From Prevotellamassilia timonensis (lineage in GTDB: Bacteria > Bacteroidota > Bacteroidia > Bacteroidales > Bacteroidaceae): a stretch of 64,000 bases of DNA. The stretch lies in assembly GCF_900106785.1 (NCBI RefSeq), contig NZ_LT629841.1:243266-307265 (forward strand), read 5' to 3'. The position numbers and the translations under genes were made by a program. Shown here piece by piece: positions 44,817 to 54,461 of this stretch (position 1 is the first letter of the stretch; every line of letters begins with the position of its first letter). The notes beneath the pieces were generated by a model. The model had not been told where the DNA came from. It made no database searches and saw only the letters and a program-made list of their open reading frames with translations.

Positions 44817-45575
44817 ATGGCTAAGAACATATCATTCACAATCAAGTATTGGAAGCAGAATGGCCCCAAGGATGCGGGTCACTTTGACACGCGCGAGATG
44901 CACGACATCCCCGATGACACATCATTCCTCGAAATGCTCGACATTCTCAACGAAGAGCTCGTTGAGGAGGGTAAGGAGCCTTTCGTATTCGACCACGACT
45001 GCCGCGAGGGTATCTGCGGTATGTGCTCGCTCTACATCAATGGTACACCCCACGGTAAGACTGAGGCTGGTGCCACCACTTGCCAGCTTTACATGCGTCG
45101 TTTCAACGATGGCGACGTTATCACCGTTGAGCCTTGGCGTTCGGCAGCTTTCCCTGTAATAAAGGACTGCATGGTTGACCGTTCGGCCTTTGACAAGATT
45201 CAGGCTGCCGGTGGTTACATCAGCGTGCGCACTGGTGCACCTCAGGATGCCAATGCCATTCTCATTCCTAAGCAGGACGCCGACGAGGCTATGGACTGCG
45301 CCACTTGCATCGGTTGCGGTGCTTGTGTAGCAGCTTGTAAGAATGGCTCTGCCATGCTCTTCGTAAGCTCTAAGGTTAGCCAGTTTGCACTTCTGCCCCA
45401 GGGTCGTCCCGAGGCAGCCAAGCGTGCCAAGGCTATGGTGGCCAAGATGGACGAACTTGGTTTTGGTAACTGTACCAACACCCGTGCTTGCGAGGCTGTA
45501 TGCCCCAAGAACGAGTCTATCGCTAACATTGCCCGTTTGAACCGTGAGTTCATCAAGGCTAAGTTGGCCGACTAA
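44817..45575 (+). CDS. Succinate dehydrogenase/fumarate reductase iron-sulfur subunit
   Basis: This 252-aa electron-transfer subunit carries three cluster-binding sets. The [2Fe-2S] set is CREGICGMCS plus a later Cys (GATTCQLY). The second is CATCIGCGACVAAC, and the third CTNTRACEAVCP. Together they provide the chain of clusters between FAD and heme/quinone. It starts six bases after the flavoprotein stop, so translation is probably coupled. A strong hairpin terminator follows at 45649. Confidence 0.95.
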   Translation: MAKNISFTIKYWKQNGPKDAGHFDTREMHDIPDDTSFLEMLDILNEELVEEGKEPFVFDHDCREGICGMCSLYINGTPHGKTEAGATTCQLYMRRFNDGDVITVEPWRSAAFPVIKDCMVDRSAFDKIQAAGGYISVRTGAPQDANAILIPKQDADEAMDCATCIGCGACVAACKNGSAMLFVSSKVSQFALLPQGRPEAAKRAKAMVAKMDELGFGNCTNTRACEAVCPKNESIANIARLNREFIKAKLAD

Positions 45576-45648
45576 TTAAAGTGCATATATAGGTTGCGTC
45601 GCGTTTTCTGAATTTGCCTTTTTCGCGACTTGGCCGAATATATACTCC

Positions 45649-45692
45649 AATCCCCGTTATGCCCCCTCTCGTGGCGTAGCGGGGATTTTTTC
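45649..45692 (+). terminator. Terminator of the complex II operon
   Basis: AATCCCCG (45649-45656) pairs with CGGGGATT (45680-45687), followed by a T run. An inner TTATGCC/GGCGTA pairing extends the stem. Confidence 0.8.
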
Positions 45693-45696
45693 GTCA

Positions 45697-46350
45697 ATAT
45701 GGTAATGTGGTAATGTGGTAATGTGCTGACGTCCTGCTCGCAGACTCAAGCACCCAACGCTACCACCAAACGCTACCTCTAATGGGGGCGACGCGTCCCG
45801 CGTCGGGCAAGATGCAGTTTTTGGTTTCGCTCTTGTGCCGTCTGGCTGATGGGGTAAACTACATTGGGAGTAATGAATCTTGTTCTGTGTTTTCAAGGGC
45901 TGTCCGCCCTTGTGCCGCTTACCGCGGTAGACATAAGAACATAAGCTACATAAGTAACATAAGGCTGACGCCGTGATTTTTCACATAAGCTGAGGCAGGG
46001 CTGGTCGCCCTGCCTGTAAGATACATAAGGGCTGGCGCCGTGCTCGCAGAACGCTACCTTTAATGGGGGCGTGAGGGACGAGGGTGCTGAAAAATAGCCC
46101 GACGCGGGACGCGTCGCCCCCATTAGTGCTTGCGTTTGTTGCTTGCGTTTGGTGCTCACGTTTGGTGCTTGCGTTTAGTGCTCGCGTTTAGTGCTTGCGT
46201 TTGGTGTTTGCATCGTGCTTGCGCCATGCTTGTTAATGTGCAAATATGCAGATATATAAATGAGCTGACGCCGTAGCGTTACTATTTGTAACACTACGGC
46301 GTCAGCCCATTAACGCATTAGCAAATTGCCACATTAGCAAATTGCCAGTG
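45697..46350. repeat. Composite repeat region with a long-loop GACGCG palindrome (copy 10)
   Basis: A left arm CTAATGGGGGCGACGCGTCC starts at 45779 and the matching right arm ends at 46126, with about 290 bp between that include ACATAAG words and an incomplete third arm (46058). Flanking parts are GGTAATGTG words (45700-45730) and GTGCTTGCGTTT words (46127-46215). A hairpin GCTGACGCCGTAGCGTTACT / ACACTACGGCGTCAGC lies at 46265-46306. No gene is seen. Confidence 0.75.
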
Positions 46351-46351
46351 C

Positions 46352-48394
46352 TTATTGCTTGTTATAATTGTCAAGGCCCTTTTTAAGGAACGTCACAAAC
46401 TTGTCAATGTTCTCGTCGTACGAGTAAGAGCTGTTGAGCGGACGGCCATTGTTGTCGAGCAACACGTAGAAAGGCTGCGCGTTGGCACCAAACTTGCTGC
46501 GCTGCAAGTAGCTCCACTTGTCGCCCACGGTGCGAAGCGTGGTAGCCTGTCCGTTCTCCTGCACCTCGATGGGTTCGGGCAGCGGAGCCTTCTCGTCCAC
46601 ATAAAGCGAAATAAGCACATAATCCTTGGTGAGCAAGTCGCGCACCTTGGCATCGTGCCATACAGCCAACTCCATTTTGCGGCAGTTCACACAACCGTGG
46701 CCCGTAAAGTCGAGCATCACCGGTTTGCCCGTTTGGCGTGCGTAGGCCATGCCCGCCTCGTAGTCGGTAAATTTAGCCTCAATCTTTACAGGGTCGAGGT
46801 TAAAGTCCTGAGTAGACATAGGCGGTGCAAAGGCGCTCACAGCCTTGACAGGTGCGCCCCACAAGCCCGGCACCATGTACACAGCAAAGGCCAGTGATAT
46901 GAGCGCCAGGAAGAAGCGCGGAACCGAAGTGTGGCGTTCGTCCTCATCGTCGTGCGGGAACTTGATGGCGCCCAGCAGGTAGATGCCTAACAGGGCGAAT
47001 ATCACAATCCACAGTGCGAGGAAAGTTTCGCGGTCGAGCAAGTGCCAGCCGTAAGCCAAGTCGGCCACCGAGAAGAACTTCAGGGCAAAAGCCAGTTCGA
47101 GGAAACCAAGCACCACCTTCACGTTGTTGAGCCAGCCGCCGCTCTTGGGCGCGCTCTTAAGCCATGTGGGGAACAGGGCAAACAGTGTGAACGGCAGAGC
47201 CAGCGCCACGGCAAAACCCAACATGCCGATGGTGGGAGCCAGAGCCGAACCGCCCGATGTGCTCACCTCGACCAACAAAAAGCCTATGATGGGACCTGTG
47301 CATGAGAAACTCACCAGCGACAGTGTAAAGGCCATGAGGAAGATGCTGAGCAGACCGGTAGTCTTTTCGGCCTTGTTGTCGACAGCATCGCCCCACTTGC
47401 TGGGCAGCGTAATCTCAAATCCACCAAAGAAACTGGCCGCGAACACAACCAGCATGAGGAAGAACAGAATGTTGAACACTGCGTTGGTGGAGAGGTCGTT
47501 GAGCGCATTGGCACCGAATATGGTGGTGATGATAAGGCCCAGGGCCACGTATATCACCACAATGCTGACGCCGTAGGTAATGGCATCGCGCACACCCTTG
47601 CGGCGGTCGCCCGAGCGCTTAAGGAAGAAACTCACTGTCATAGGTATGATGGGCCATACGCAAGGGGTGAACAAGGCCACGAGGCCGCCTACAAAGCCCA
47701 GGAAGAAGATGTAGTACCATGCCTTGCCCGTCATGTCGCCCGTGTCCGAACCAAAGTTTTTGAGTTCCTTTATTACCGGAGTCCACAGAGCCTGAGTCTG
47801 TGCGCTGTCGAGCGGCTGCACCTGTGCCATGGCGGCGGCGCTGTCGGTGGCAGTGGCAGCCGTGCTGTCGGTGGCAGTAGTCAGTGCGTTGCCTTGTGCG
47901 GCAGCAGCGGCAGCCTCCTCGGCCTTGCTCTCGGCAGTGGGGGCGGGGCCGTCGGTGCCAGCCACCTTAGCGTTGACGCTGGTGGGCGGCAGGCAGTTCT
48001 CGTCGTTGCAGGCACCATATTTAAGGTAGCCTTTCAGCTCATAGTCCTTGTCGAGCAGCTCCACGCGTTGTGTAAAGGTGGCGTGCCCCTCGAAGAAGGT
48101 TACAGGCATCTCGAATATGGGGTCCTGCATGGTTTTGGCTCCCGGTCCGGCCTTAAGGCTGCCCTTGAGCTTGGCACCCTTAATTTTGTCCACGCCAAAC
48201 TCGGCCCTGGTAGGTCCACCCTCGCCAATGTTGGTAGAGTAGATGTGCCAGCCCGGCTGTGCGGTACCAGTAAAAATGATGTCGATGGTGGTGGAATTCA
48301 CGCGCTTGTACTTGACGCTGAAGTTCACCTGAGCCTGCACGGCCGTCACGGCGGTGAGCAGGAGCAGAAGAGTGAGAGTGAAAAACTTCTTCAT
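46352..48394 (-). CDS. dsbD: Thiol:disulfide interchange protein DsbD
   Basis: This 680-aa inner-membrane protein carries electrons from cytosolic thioredoxin to the periplasm. It has a signal peptide and an N-terminal DsbD_N-like beta domain (about 22-140; [33 protein letters not shown]). An Ala/Thr-rich linker follows, then the eight-helix DsbD core (about 225-450) with the pair of Cys in [10 protein letters not shown] and FSCTGPIIG. The C-terminal thioredoxin domain contains [11 protein letters not shown]. It is the only minus-strand gene in the right two thirds of the window, so it is transcribed against the prevailing direction. Confidence 0.92.
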   Translation of the reverse strand: MKKFFTLTLLLLLTAVTAVQAQVNFSVKYKRVNSTTIDIIFTGTAQPGWHIYSTNIGEGGPTRAEFGVDKIKGAKLKGSLKAGPGAKTMQDPIFEMPVTFFEGHATFTQRVELLDKDYELKGYLKYGACNDENCLPPTSVNAKVAGTDGPAPTAESKAEEAAAAAAQGNALTTATDSTAATATDSAAAMAQVQPLDSAQTQALWTPVIKELKNFGSDTGDMTGKAWYYIFFLGFVGGLVALFTPCVWPIIPMTVSFFLKRSGDRRKGVRDAITYGVSIVVIYVALGLIITTIFGANALNDLSTNAVFNILFFLMLVVFAASFFGGFEITLPSKWGDAVDNKAEKTTGLLSIFLMAFTLSLVSFSCTGPIIGFLLVEVSTSGGSALAPTIGMLGFAVALALPFTLFALFPTWLKSAPKSGGWLNNVKVVLGFLELAFALKFFSVADLAYGWHLLDRETFLALWIVIFALLGIYLLGAIKFPHDDEDERHTSVPRFFLALISLAFAVYMVPGLWGAPVKAVSAFAPPMSTQDFNLDPVKIEAKFTDYEAGMAYARQTGKPVMLDFTGHGCVNCRKMELAVWHDAKVRDLLTKDYVLISLYVDEKAPLPEPIEVQENGQATTLRTVGDKWSYLQRSKFGANAQPFYVLLDNNGRPLNSSYSYDENIDKFVTFLKKGLDNYNKQ

Positions 48395-48433
48395 TATGTG
48401 TGAATTGGTTGATTATGCGTTGGTTACAGTCTG

Positions 48434-48465
48434 CAAAAGTACAACTTTATCCTTTGATGGCCAAA
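48434..48465 (-). promoter_or_regulatory. Promoter of dsbD
   Basis: On minus, TTTG (48465-48462), 20 nt, then TACTTTTG (48441-48434). It matches the consensus exactly. Confidence 0.75.
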
Positions 48466-48493
48466 CTTGGTGTTATGGCGTCTGTGCCACAAC

Positions 48494-48524
48494 TTGGCCT
48501 TTTGCGAAAAAAGCAGTACTTTTG
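48494..48524 (+). promoter_or_regulatory. Promoter of gltX
   Basis: TTG at 48494-48496, 20 nt, then TACTTTTG at 48517-48524. It lies divergently to the dsbD promoter. A short GTTGACGG word array (48566-48602) is in the leader. Confidence 0.7.
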
Positions 48525-48707
48525 TGGCATAATAACGAAACTATCAACCCGTTGGCATAATTGGTTAAGGGTTGACGGGTTAACAGGTTGACGGGTTGAC
48601 GAGCCGGCAAAGGCTCGTCACGCCTCGGCCTGATGGGCCGACAAAGCCCGTGCATGTCTGTCAGTTCGACCACCCGATTCTGCCAACGCGCAATTATCAT
48701 CACAACT

Positions 48708-50222
48708 ATGTCTGAAAGAAAAGTACGTGTGCGTTTTGCACCAAGCCCCACGGGTCCACTTCATATTGGCGGTGTGCGCACAGCCCTTTACAACTATTTG
48801 TTTGCGCGCCAGCACGGCGGCGACATGGTGTTCCGCATTGAGGACACCGACTCCAACCGCTTTGTGCCGGGAGCCGAGGACTATATTATAGAGACGTTCA
48901 AGTGGCTCGGCATCAAGTTTGACGAAGGTGTGAGCTTTGGTGGCGACCATGGCCCCTACCGCCAGAGCGAGCGTCGCGACATTTACCGCAAGTATGTAAA
49001 GCAACTGCTCGATGCCGGCAAGGCCTACATAGCCTTTGACACCCCCGAGGAACTGACCGCCAAGCGCGAGGCTGTGCAGAACTTTCAGTACGATGCCCAT
49101 ACCCGCATGCAGATGCGCAACTCGCTGGTGCTCGGCGCCGAGGAAACACAGCGCCTGATTGACGCCGGCGAGCAGTATGTGGTACGCTTCAAGGTAGAGC
49201 CAGGTGAGGAGGTGCACGTAAAGGACATCATTCGTGGCGATGTGCGCATAATGAGCGACATTCTCGACGACAAGGTGCTCTACAAGAGTGCCGACGACCT
49301 GCCCACCTACCACTTGGCCAACATTGTGGACGACCACTTGATGGAGATTTCGCATGTGATACGTGGCGAGGAGTGGTTGCCCTCGGCTCCGCTGCACGTG
49401 TTGCTCTACCGTGCCTTTGGTTGGGAGGACACCATGCCCCAGTTTGCCCACCTGCCCCTGTTGCTCAAGCCCGACGGCAAGGGCAAGCTCAGTAAGCGTG
49501 ACGGCGACCGTCTGGGCTTCCCGGTGTTTCCGCTCGAGTGGCACGACCCCAAAACGGGTGATGTGTCGTCGGGTTACCGCGAAAGTGGCTATCTGCCCGA
49601 GGCTGTAATCAATTTCCTTGCCCTGTTGGGCTGGAACCCCGGCACCGACCAGGAAATACTCTCCATGCAGGAACTCATCGACCAGTTCGACCTGTCAAAA
49701 TGCTCGAAGAGCGGTGCCAAGTTCGACTATATCAAGGGACAGTGGTTCAACCGCGAGTACATACTCAAAACCGACGACGCGGTGCTCGCCCCTGCCTTTG
49801 ACCAGATACTCAAGGCCAATGGCATCGACGCCCCCATTGAACGTGTACAGGCTGTGGTGGGCATGATGAAGATGAAGAAGATTAACTTTATCAAGGAACT
49901 TTGGCCCCTTTGCGACTTCTTCTTTATAGCCCCCACCTATTCGGCCGACGACAAGTTTACCCGCAAGAACTGGAAGGAAGGCGCTGCTGCCGACATGGAT
50001 GCGCTTTACCATCTGCTTGAGGGCCTTGACGACTTCAGCATCGAAAGCCAGAAGGCTGTGGTAGATGCCTGGGCTGCCGAAACAGGCAAAAAGCCTTGGA
50101 ACCCCTGGCGCGTGTGCCTTGTGGGCACTGGTAAGGGTCCCGACATGTATGAGCTTGCCGCTTTCCTTGGCAAGGAGGAGACCCTGCGCCGCATGAAGGC
50201 TGCCATTGAGGCGCTGCACTAA
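48708..50222 (+). CDS. gltX: Glutamate-tRNA ligase
   Basis: This 504-aa class I aminoacyl-tRNA synthetase charges tRNA-Glu. The N-terminal catalytic motif [21 protein letters not shown] contains the HIGH-type sequence. The KMSKS-like loop is KLSKRDGDR near residue 260. The C-terminal anticodon-binding region ends [16 protein letters not shown] frame extension upstream to 48633 would be translated from leader DNA, so the ATG at 48708 ([14 protein letters not shown]) is chosen. It probably leads an operon with the Kdo transferase. Confidence 0.95.
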   Translation: MSERKVRVRFAPSPTGPLHIGGVRTALYNYLFARQHGGDMVFRIEDTDSNRFVPGAEDYIIETFKWLGIKFDEGVSFGGDHGPYRQSERRDIYRKYVKQLLDAGKAYIAFDTPEELTAKREAVQNFQYDAHTRMQMRNSLVLGAEETQRLIDAGEQYVVRFKVEPGEEVHVKDIIRGDVRIMSDILDDKVLYKSADDLPTYHLANIVDDHLMEISHVIRGEEWLPSAPLHVLLYRAFGWEDTMPQFAHLPLLLKPDGKGKLSKRDGDRLGFPVFPLEWHDPKTGDVSSGYRESGYLPEAVINFLALLGWNPGTDQEILSMQELIDQFDLSKCSKSGAKFDYIKGQWFNREYILKTDDAVLAPAFDQILKANGIDAPIERVQAVVGMMKMKKINFIKELWPLCDFFFIAPTYSADDKFTRKNWKEGAAADMDALYHLLEGLDDFSIESQKAVVDAWAAETGKKPWNPWRVCLVGTGKGPDMYELAAFLGKEETLRRMKAAIEALH

Positions 50223-50346
50223 GCAAGTTGGTTGAAGCAGGTGGGCGCGTGAGGCCTGTCTGCTTGTAGGCTCCAGTTAACTATCTTTTGTCGGTCCGTT
50301 GACGCTTGGTGGTGTCAACGGACAGCAAAACTCTTTTTACTACAAG

Positions 50347-51564
50347 ATGTATTCACTCGCAATATACTTGATGATGCTCGGCTGCAACATAGCCGCACTC
50401 TTTAACAAAAAGGTGCGTACCATGATGCGCGGGCACCGCGACACTTGGCGCATATTGCGCCGCCAGATAGGCACCAGCCGCTATGTGTGGTTCCATGCCG
50501 CTTCGCTGGGCGAGTTTGAACAGGGCCGCCCGCTCATGGAGCGCTTGCGGCGCGAGCACCCCGAACGCAAAATATTGCTCACCTTTTTCTCGCCCTCGGG
50601 CTATGAGGTGCGCAAGAACTATGCTGGGGCCGATGTGATATGTTACTTGCCCTTCGACACCCCGTTCAACGCCATAAAGTTTGTAAAAATGGCGCGTCCC
50701 GAGGCTGTATACTTTATAAAATATGAGTTCTGGCGCAACTACATCGACATATTGCACCGCAACCATGTGCCGGTTTATTCGGTGTCGAGCATTTTCAGGC
50801 CCGGCCAGATATTCTTTCGTTGGTACGGCCGCAACTATGCACGTGTGCTGCATCGCATGACGCACCTTTACGTGCAGGACGAGGCTTCGAAACAACTGCT
50901 TGCCGGCATAGGCGTAAACCAAGTGACGGTGGTGGGCGACACCCGTTTTGACCGCGTAATAGACATACGCAATGCGGCCAAGCCGCTGCCCCTTGTTGAG
51001 CGCTTTGCCGGTTGTTGGCGGGTGCTCGTGGCCGGCAGTTCGTGGCAGCCCGACGAGGACATCATCATCAGTTATTTCAACACCCACCCCAATCTGCGTC
51101 TGGTACTGGCTCCCCACGTGGTGAGCGAGGACCACTTGCGACAGATTGAGAGCAAACTGCAGCGGCCGCATGTGCGCTACTCTACAGCCACGCCTAAGAG
51201 TGTGGCCGAGGCCGACTGCCTGATAATAGACTGCTATGGCTTGTTGTCGAGCATCTACCGTTATGCCACCGTGGCCTATGTGGGCGGTGGTTTTGGTGTG
51301 GGCATACACAATGTGCCCGAGGCAGCGGTGTATGGTGTGCCGGTAATAATAGGCCCTAACAACAAGAAGTTCCGCGAGGCGCAGGCTTTGCTGGCCAATG
51401 GTGGTTGCCGCGAAATACATTCTGCGGCTGACTTTGCGGCCATCATGGACCGTTTCCTTTCGGACAAGGACGAACTCTCACGCGCTGGCCAGGCAGCAGA
51501 CAATTATATCAAACAAAACGCCGGGGCCACAGCTGTCATTGCAAAGGACACGCTGGGACGGTGA
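50347..51564 (+). CDS. waaA: 3-deoxy-D-manno-octulosonic acid (Kdo) transferase
   Basis: This 405-aa GT30 enzyme adds Kdo to lipid A precursor. It has an N-terminal membrane anchor (MYSLAIYLMMLGCNIAALF), the Kdo-transferase segment YVWFHAASLGEFEQGRPLMERL with its catalytic Glu, TFFSPSGYEV, VGDTRFDRV, and the C-terminal donor site AYVGGGFGVGIHNVPEAAVYGVPVIIGPNNKKFREA. The start at 50347 is preferred over 50299, because the 16 extra residues are not family-like. It is followed by a long word array. Confidence 0.92.
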   Translation: MYSLAIYLMMLGCNIAALFNKKVRTMMRGHRDTWRILRRQIGTSRYVWFHAASLGEFEQGRPLMERLRREHPERKILLTFFSPSGYEVRKNYAGADVICYLPFDTPFNAIKFVKMARPEAVYFIKYEFWRNYIDILHRNHVPVYSVSSIFRPGQIFFRWYGRNYARVLHRMTHLYVQDEASKQLLAGIGVNQVTVVGDTRFDRVIDIRNAAKPLPLVERFAGCWRVLVAGSSWQPDEDIIISYFNTHPNLRLVLAPHVVSEDHLRQIESKLQRPHVRYSTATPKSVAEADCLIIDCYGLLSSIYRYATVAYVGGGFGVGIHNVPEAAVYGVPVIIGPNNKKFREAQALLANGGCREIHSAADFAAIMDRFLSDKDELSRAGQAADNYIKQNAGATAVIAKDTLGR

Positions 51565-51821
51565 GAGAGGGGGAAGGTTATAAGGTTATGGGGTTATAAG
51601 GTTATGAGGTTATGGGGTTATAAGGTTATAAAGTAACCTTTGTGAGTTAGGCAAGCAAGGGTAATCTTTTAACCCTCTAACCCAATAACCCTCTAACCCA
51701 ATAACCCTCTAACTTCCAAACTCCTTGCCTAACACACAAAGGTTACTTTATAACCTCATAACCTTATCCCCCCTAACCCCCCTAACCCCCTAACCCTCTT
51801 AACCCTCTAACCTCTACTCCC
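51565..51821. repeat. GGTTATGA-word array with two inverted cores
   Basis: It is a fifth locus of the same design: GGTTATGG/GGTTATAA words, core AAAGTAACCTTTGTGAGTTA (51630-51649), GGTAATCTTTTAACC, inverted CTAACCCAATAACC words, inverse core CTAACACACAAAGGTTAC, and words continuing to the TTG start at 51822. Confidence 0.85.
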
Positions 51822-53093
51822 TTGAAAGTACTGCTTGTCAACACCTCAGACCACGCAGGCGGGGCTGCCATAGCCTCCATGCGGCTGCTCAAAGCATTGC
51901 GCCAGAACGGCGTAGATGCCACCTTGTTGTGCATGAACCGCACACTGCCAGCAGAGCGCACAGAGGTGGTAAGCCTTAAACGCACCCTGTGGCGCAAACT
52001 CAAGTTCGTGCTCGAAAGGTTAGAGATATTCGTAAAGAACGGCTTTAGCCGCCATGGGCTGTTTGCAGTAGACACGGCACGCTTTGGCAACGACATTACA
52101 CGGCTCAAGGCATTTGCCGAGGCCGATGTCATACATCTGCATTGGACAAACCAGGCCATGCTCTCGCTGCGCAATATGCAGAAGATATTGCGCAGTGGCA
52201 AACGCGTGGTCATCACCATGCACGATATGTGGACCTTTACCGGTGTGTGTCACAATGCGGCCGACTGCCAGCGCTGGCTCAGCGGTTGCGGCAAATGTCC
52301 GCAGTTGTGCCGTCCCTCGGCGGGCGACCTGTCGGCCAGCACCTACCGCCGCAAGGCTGCCACTTACGCCAAGGGCCACTTTACCGCAATAGGGTGCAGC
52401 CAGTGGTTGGCCGGCTTGGCCGCACAAGCGCCACTGCTCAAGGGGCAGCGCGTGGGCTGCATACCCAATCCCATCGACACACGCTACTATGCACCAGCCG
52501 GCACAGAGGGCATGCCCACCCGCAACGAGGTGCGCGAGGCACTCGGATTGCCCGCCGACAAGCGTTTGCTGCTGTTTACCGCCTTTAAGGTGACCGACCC
52601 CAACAAGGGCATAGACTATCTGACCGAAGCCATATCGCTGCTCATGCAGGAGCATCCCGACCAGGCCGACCAGGTGGCCATTGTGCTGGCGGGCCATGGA
52701 GCCGAAAGTTTGCAATCGGCCTTTGCTGTGCCAGCGTATGCCATGGGCTATGTACAGAGCGAGGAACGTATGCGACAGCTCTACCAAGCCTGCGACTTGT
52801 TGGTTATGCCCACCCTCATGGACAACCTGCCCAACACCATAGCCGAGGCCATGGCCTGCGGCGTGCCTTGTGTGGCATTCAATGTGGGCGGTGTGCCGCA
52901 GATGGTAGACACGGGGGTGAACGGCTATCTGGCCGCCTACTGCAACAGCCTCGACTTTGCACATGGCATAGCTGCAACACTCAATTCGCAAAGCTATGCC
53001 GCCATGTGCCGCAATGCCCGCGCCAAGGCCCTGAAGGCTTACGACGAAAAGGCTGTGGCCAAGGCTTATGCGGCAGTATATGCAATGGAGTAG
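51822..53093 (+). CDS. Glycosyltransferase family 4 protein
   Basis: This 423-aa GT-B enzyme opens KVLLVNTSDHAGGAAIASMRL. It has the N-terminal acceptor domain, including the HLHWTNQAML segment and a Cys-rich CHNAADCQRWLSGCGKCPQL. A donor domain follows with FKVTDPNKGIDYLTEAI, then the EX7E-type motif in LVMPTLMDNLPNTIAEAMACGVPCVAFNVGG. A TTG initiates translation, directly after the repeat array. By context with waaA and a GT2 gene it probably acts in LPS core or surface polysaccharide synthesis. Confidence 0.88.
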   Translation: MKVLLVNTSDHAGGAAIASMRLLKALRQNGVDATLLCMNRTLPAERTEVVSLKRTLWRKLKFVLERLEIFVKNGFSRHGLFAVDTARFGNDITRLKAFAEADVIHLHWTNQAMLSLRNMQKILRSGKRVVITMHDMWTFTGVCHNAADCQRWLSGCGKCPQLCRPSAGDLSASTYRRKAATYAKGHFTAIGCSQWLAGLAAQAPLLKGQRVGCIPNPIDTRYYAPAGTEGMPTRNEVREALGLPADKRLLLFTAFKVTDPNKGIDYLTEAISLLMQEHPDQADQVAIVLAGHGAESLQSAFAVPAYAMGYVQSEERMRQLYQACDLLVMPTLMDNLPNTIAEAMACGVPCVAFNVGGVPQMVDTGVNGYLAAYCNSLDFAHGIAATLNSQSYAAMCRNARAKALKAYDEKAVAKAYAAVYAME

Positions 53094-53140
53094 GGCGGCA
53101 GCAACCTACTTAATAGAATAATAATGTACTTATCATAAAA

Positions 53141-53962
53141 ATGGAAGAGAACAGTGTGCCTCCTTCCGCGGCACAGACGACAGAAGAAGGCCTTAAAATT
53201 ACCGTAGCCACCGTTACATGGAATGCCGGTGCGCTTATTGAACGAACCATTGAAAGTGTGGAGCAGCAAACCTATGCCCATGTGGAGCACCTCATTATTG
53301 ACGGCAACTCGCACGACAATACCCTTGAGCTTGTGCACCACTATCAGGAGCGCAACAGCCATGCTGCCGTGCGTCACGAAATAGTGTGCATCAGCGAACC
53401 CGACGAGGGGCTCTACGATGCCATGAACAAGGCCATCGACATGGCCACGGGGCGCTACATACTATTTCTTAATGCGGGCGACACCTTTCATGCTGCCAAC
53501 ACTCTCGAACTCGTGGCACAGGCGGCTGTCAAGGCACCCAAACTGCCCGCTGTGGTGTATGGCGACACCAACTTGGTAGATGCCGACGGCAACTTCCTGC
53601 GACGCCGGCGCCTGACACCCCCCGAACACCTCAACTGGCGCTCGTTCAAAAATGGCATGCTGGTGTGCCACCAGGCTTTCTTTGCACGTACCGACCTGGC
53701 ACGGCGTATGCACTACAACCGCAAGTACCGCTTCTCGGCCGACTTTGACTGGTGCATTCGCATCATGCGTGAGGCTTCACGCAAGGCACTGCCGCTTGTC
53801 AATGCACACACCATCATCGCCGACTATCTGAACGAGGGCATGACCACACGCAACCACAAGGCATCGCTGCGCGAGCGTTTCCACATCATGTCGCACCATT
53901 ATGGTCTGCTGTCCACCCTGGGCTACCATGCCTGGTTTGTGCTGCGCAGCATCATTAAGTAA
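53141..53962 (+). CDS. Glycosyltransferase family 2 protein
   Basis: This 273-aa GT-A enzyme has KITVATVTWNAGALIERTIE, a DGNSHDNTLEL segment, SEPDEGLYDAMNKAI (the family's D-x-G-x-Y-D-A-M-N-K motif, as in WcaA-like enzymes) and FLNAGDTFH. The C-terminal part contains FSADFDWCIRI. It starts 47 bp after the GT4 gene and ends three bases before recX. It probably extends a surface glycan. Confidence 0.9.
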   Translation: MEENSVPPSAAQTTEEGLKITVATVTWNAGALIERTIESVEQQTYAHVEHLIIDGNSHDNTLELVHHYQERNSHAAVRHEIVCISEPDEGLYDAMNKAIDMATGRYILFLNAGDTFHAANTLELVAQAAVKAPKLPAVVYGDTNLVDADGNFLRRRRLTPPEHLNWRSFKNGMLVCHQAFFARTDLARRMHYNRKYRFSADFDWCIRIMREASRKALPLVNAHTIIADYLNEGMTTRNHKASLRERFHIMSHHYGLLSTLGYHAWFVLRSIIK

Positions 53963-53965
53963 CTT

Positions 53966-54418
53966 ATGGCCGATAACAACCAATACTACCAGTGGGCCAC
54001 CAGCCGCTGCGCGCAAAAGGAATATTGCCGCAGCGAGATAGCCAAAAAACTTCTGGCCAAAGGGGCCACACCCGACGAGGTGGACGATACCTTGGGCCGC
54101 CTTGAGGCCGAAAGCTACATTGACGAGGCACGTTATGCGCGCGCCTTTGTAAACGATAAATTCCGCTTCGACCATTGGGGGCGCATCAAAATACGCTATG
54201 CGCTGCGGCAAAAGGGTGTATCAGACTTCGACACCGACGATGCCCTGGCTCTGATAGACGACGATGACTACCGCCAAGCATTGGCCGACTTCATTGCCTC
54301 GAGGCGCCGCACCACCAAGGGCGACACGCCTTATGCCGTGAACCAAAAGATTGCCCGTGCGGCCATTACACGCGGCTTTGAACCCCAAATGGTGTTCGAC
54401 GCACTTTCGGTGGAGTAG
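53966..54418 (+). CDS. recX: RecX-family regulatory protein
   Basis: This 150-aa protein is built of three RecX-type helical repeats. It has the signatures RCAQKEYCRSEIAKKLLAKG, LEAESYIDEARYARAFVNDK and RIKIRYALRQKGV. RecX modulates RecA filament activity. It begins three bases after the glycosyltransferase stop and is 43 bp before folK, so it is probably co-transcribed with both. recA is not in this window. Confidence 0.9.
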   Translation: MADNNQYYQWATSRCAQKEYCRSEIAKKLLAKGATPDEVDDTLGRLEAESYIDEARYARAFVNDKFRFDHWGRIKIRYALRQKGVSDFDTDDALALIDDDDYRQALADFIASRRRTTKGDTPYAVNQKIARAAITRGFEPQMVFDALSVE

Positions 54419-54461
54419 GGGGCAACCGCTCGGCTCACACATATATATATCACAACTTGTA

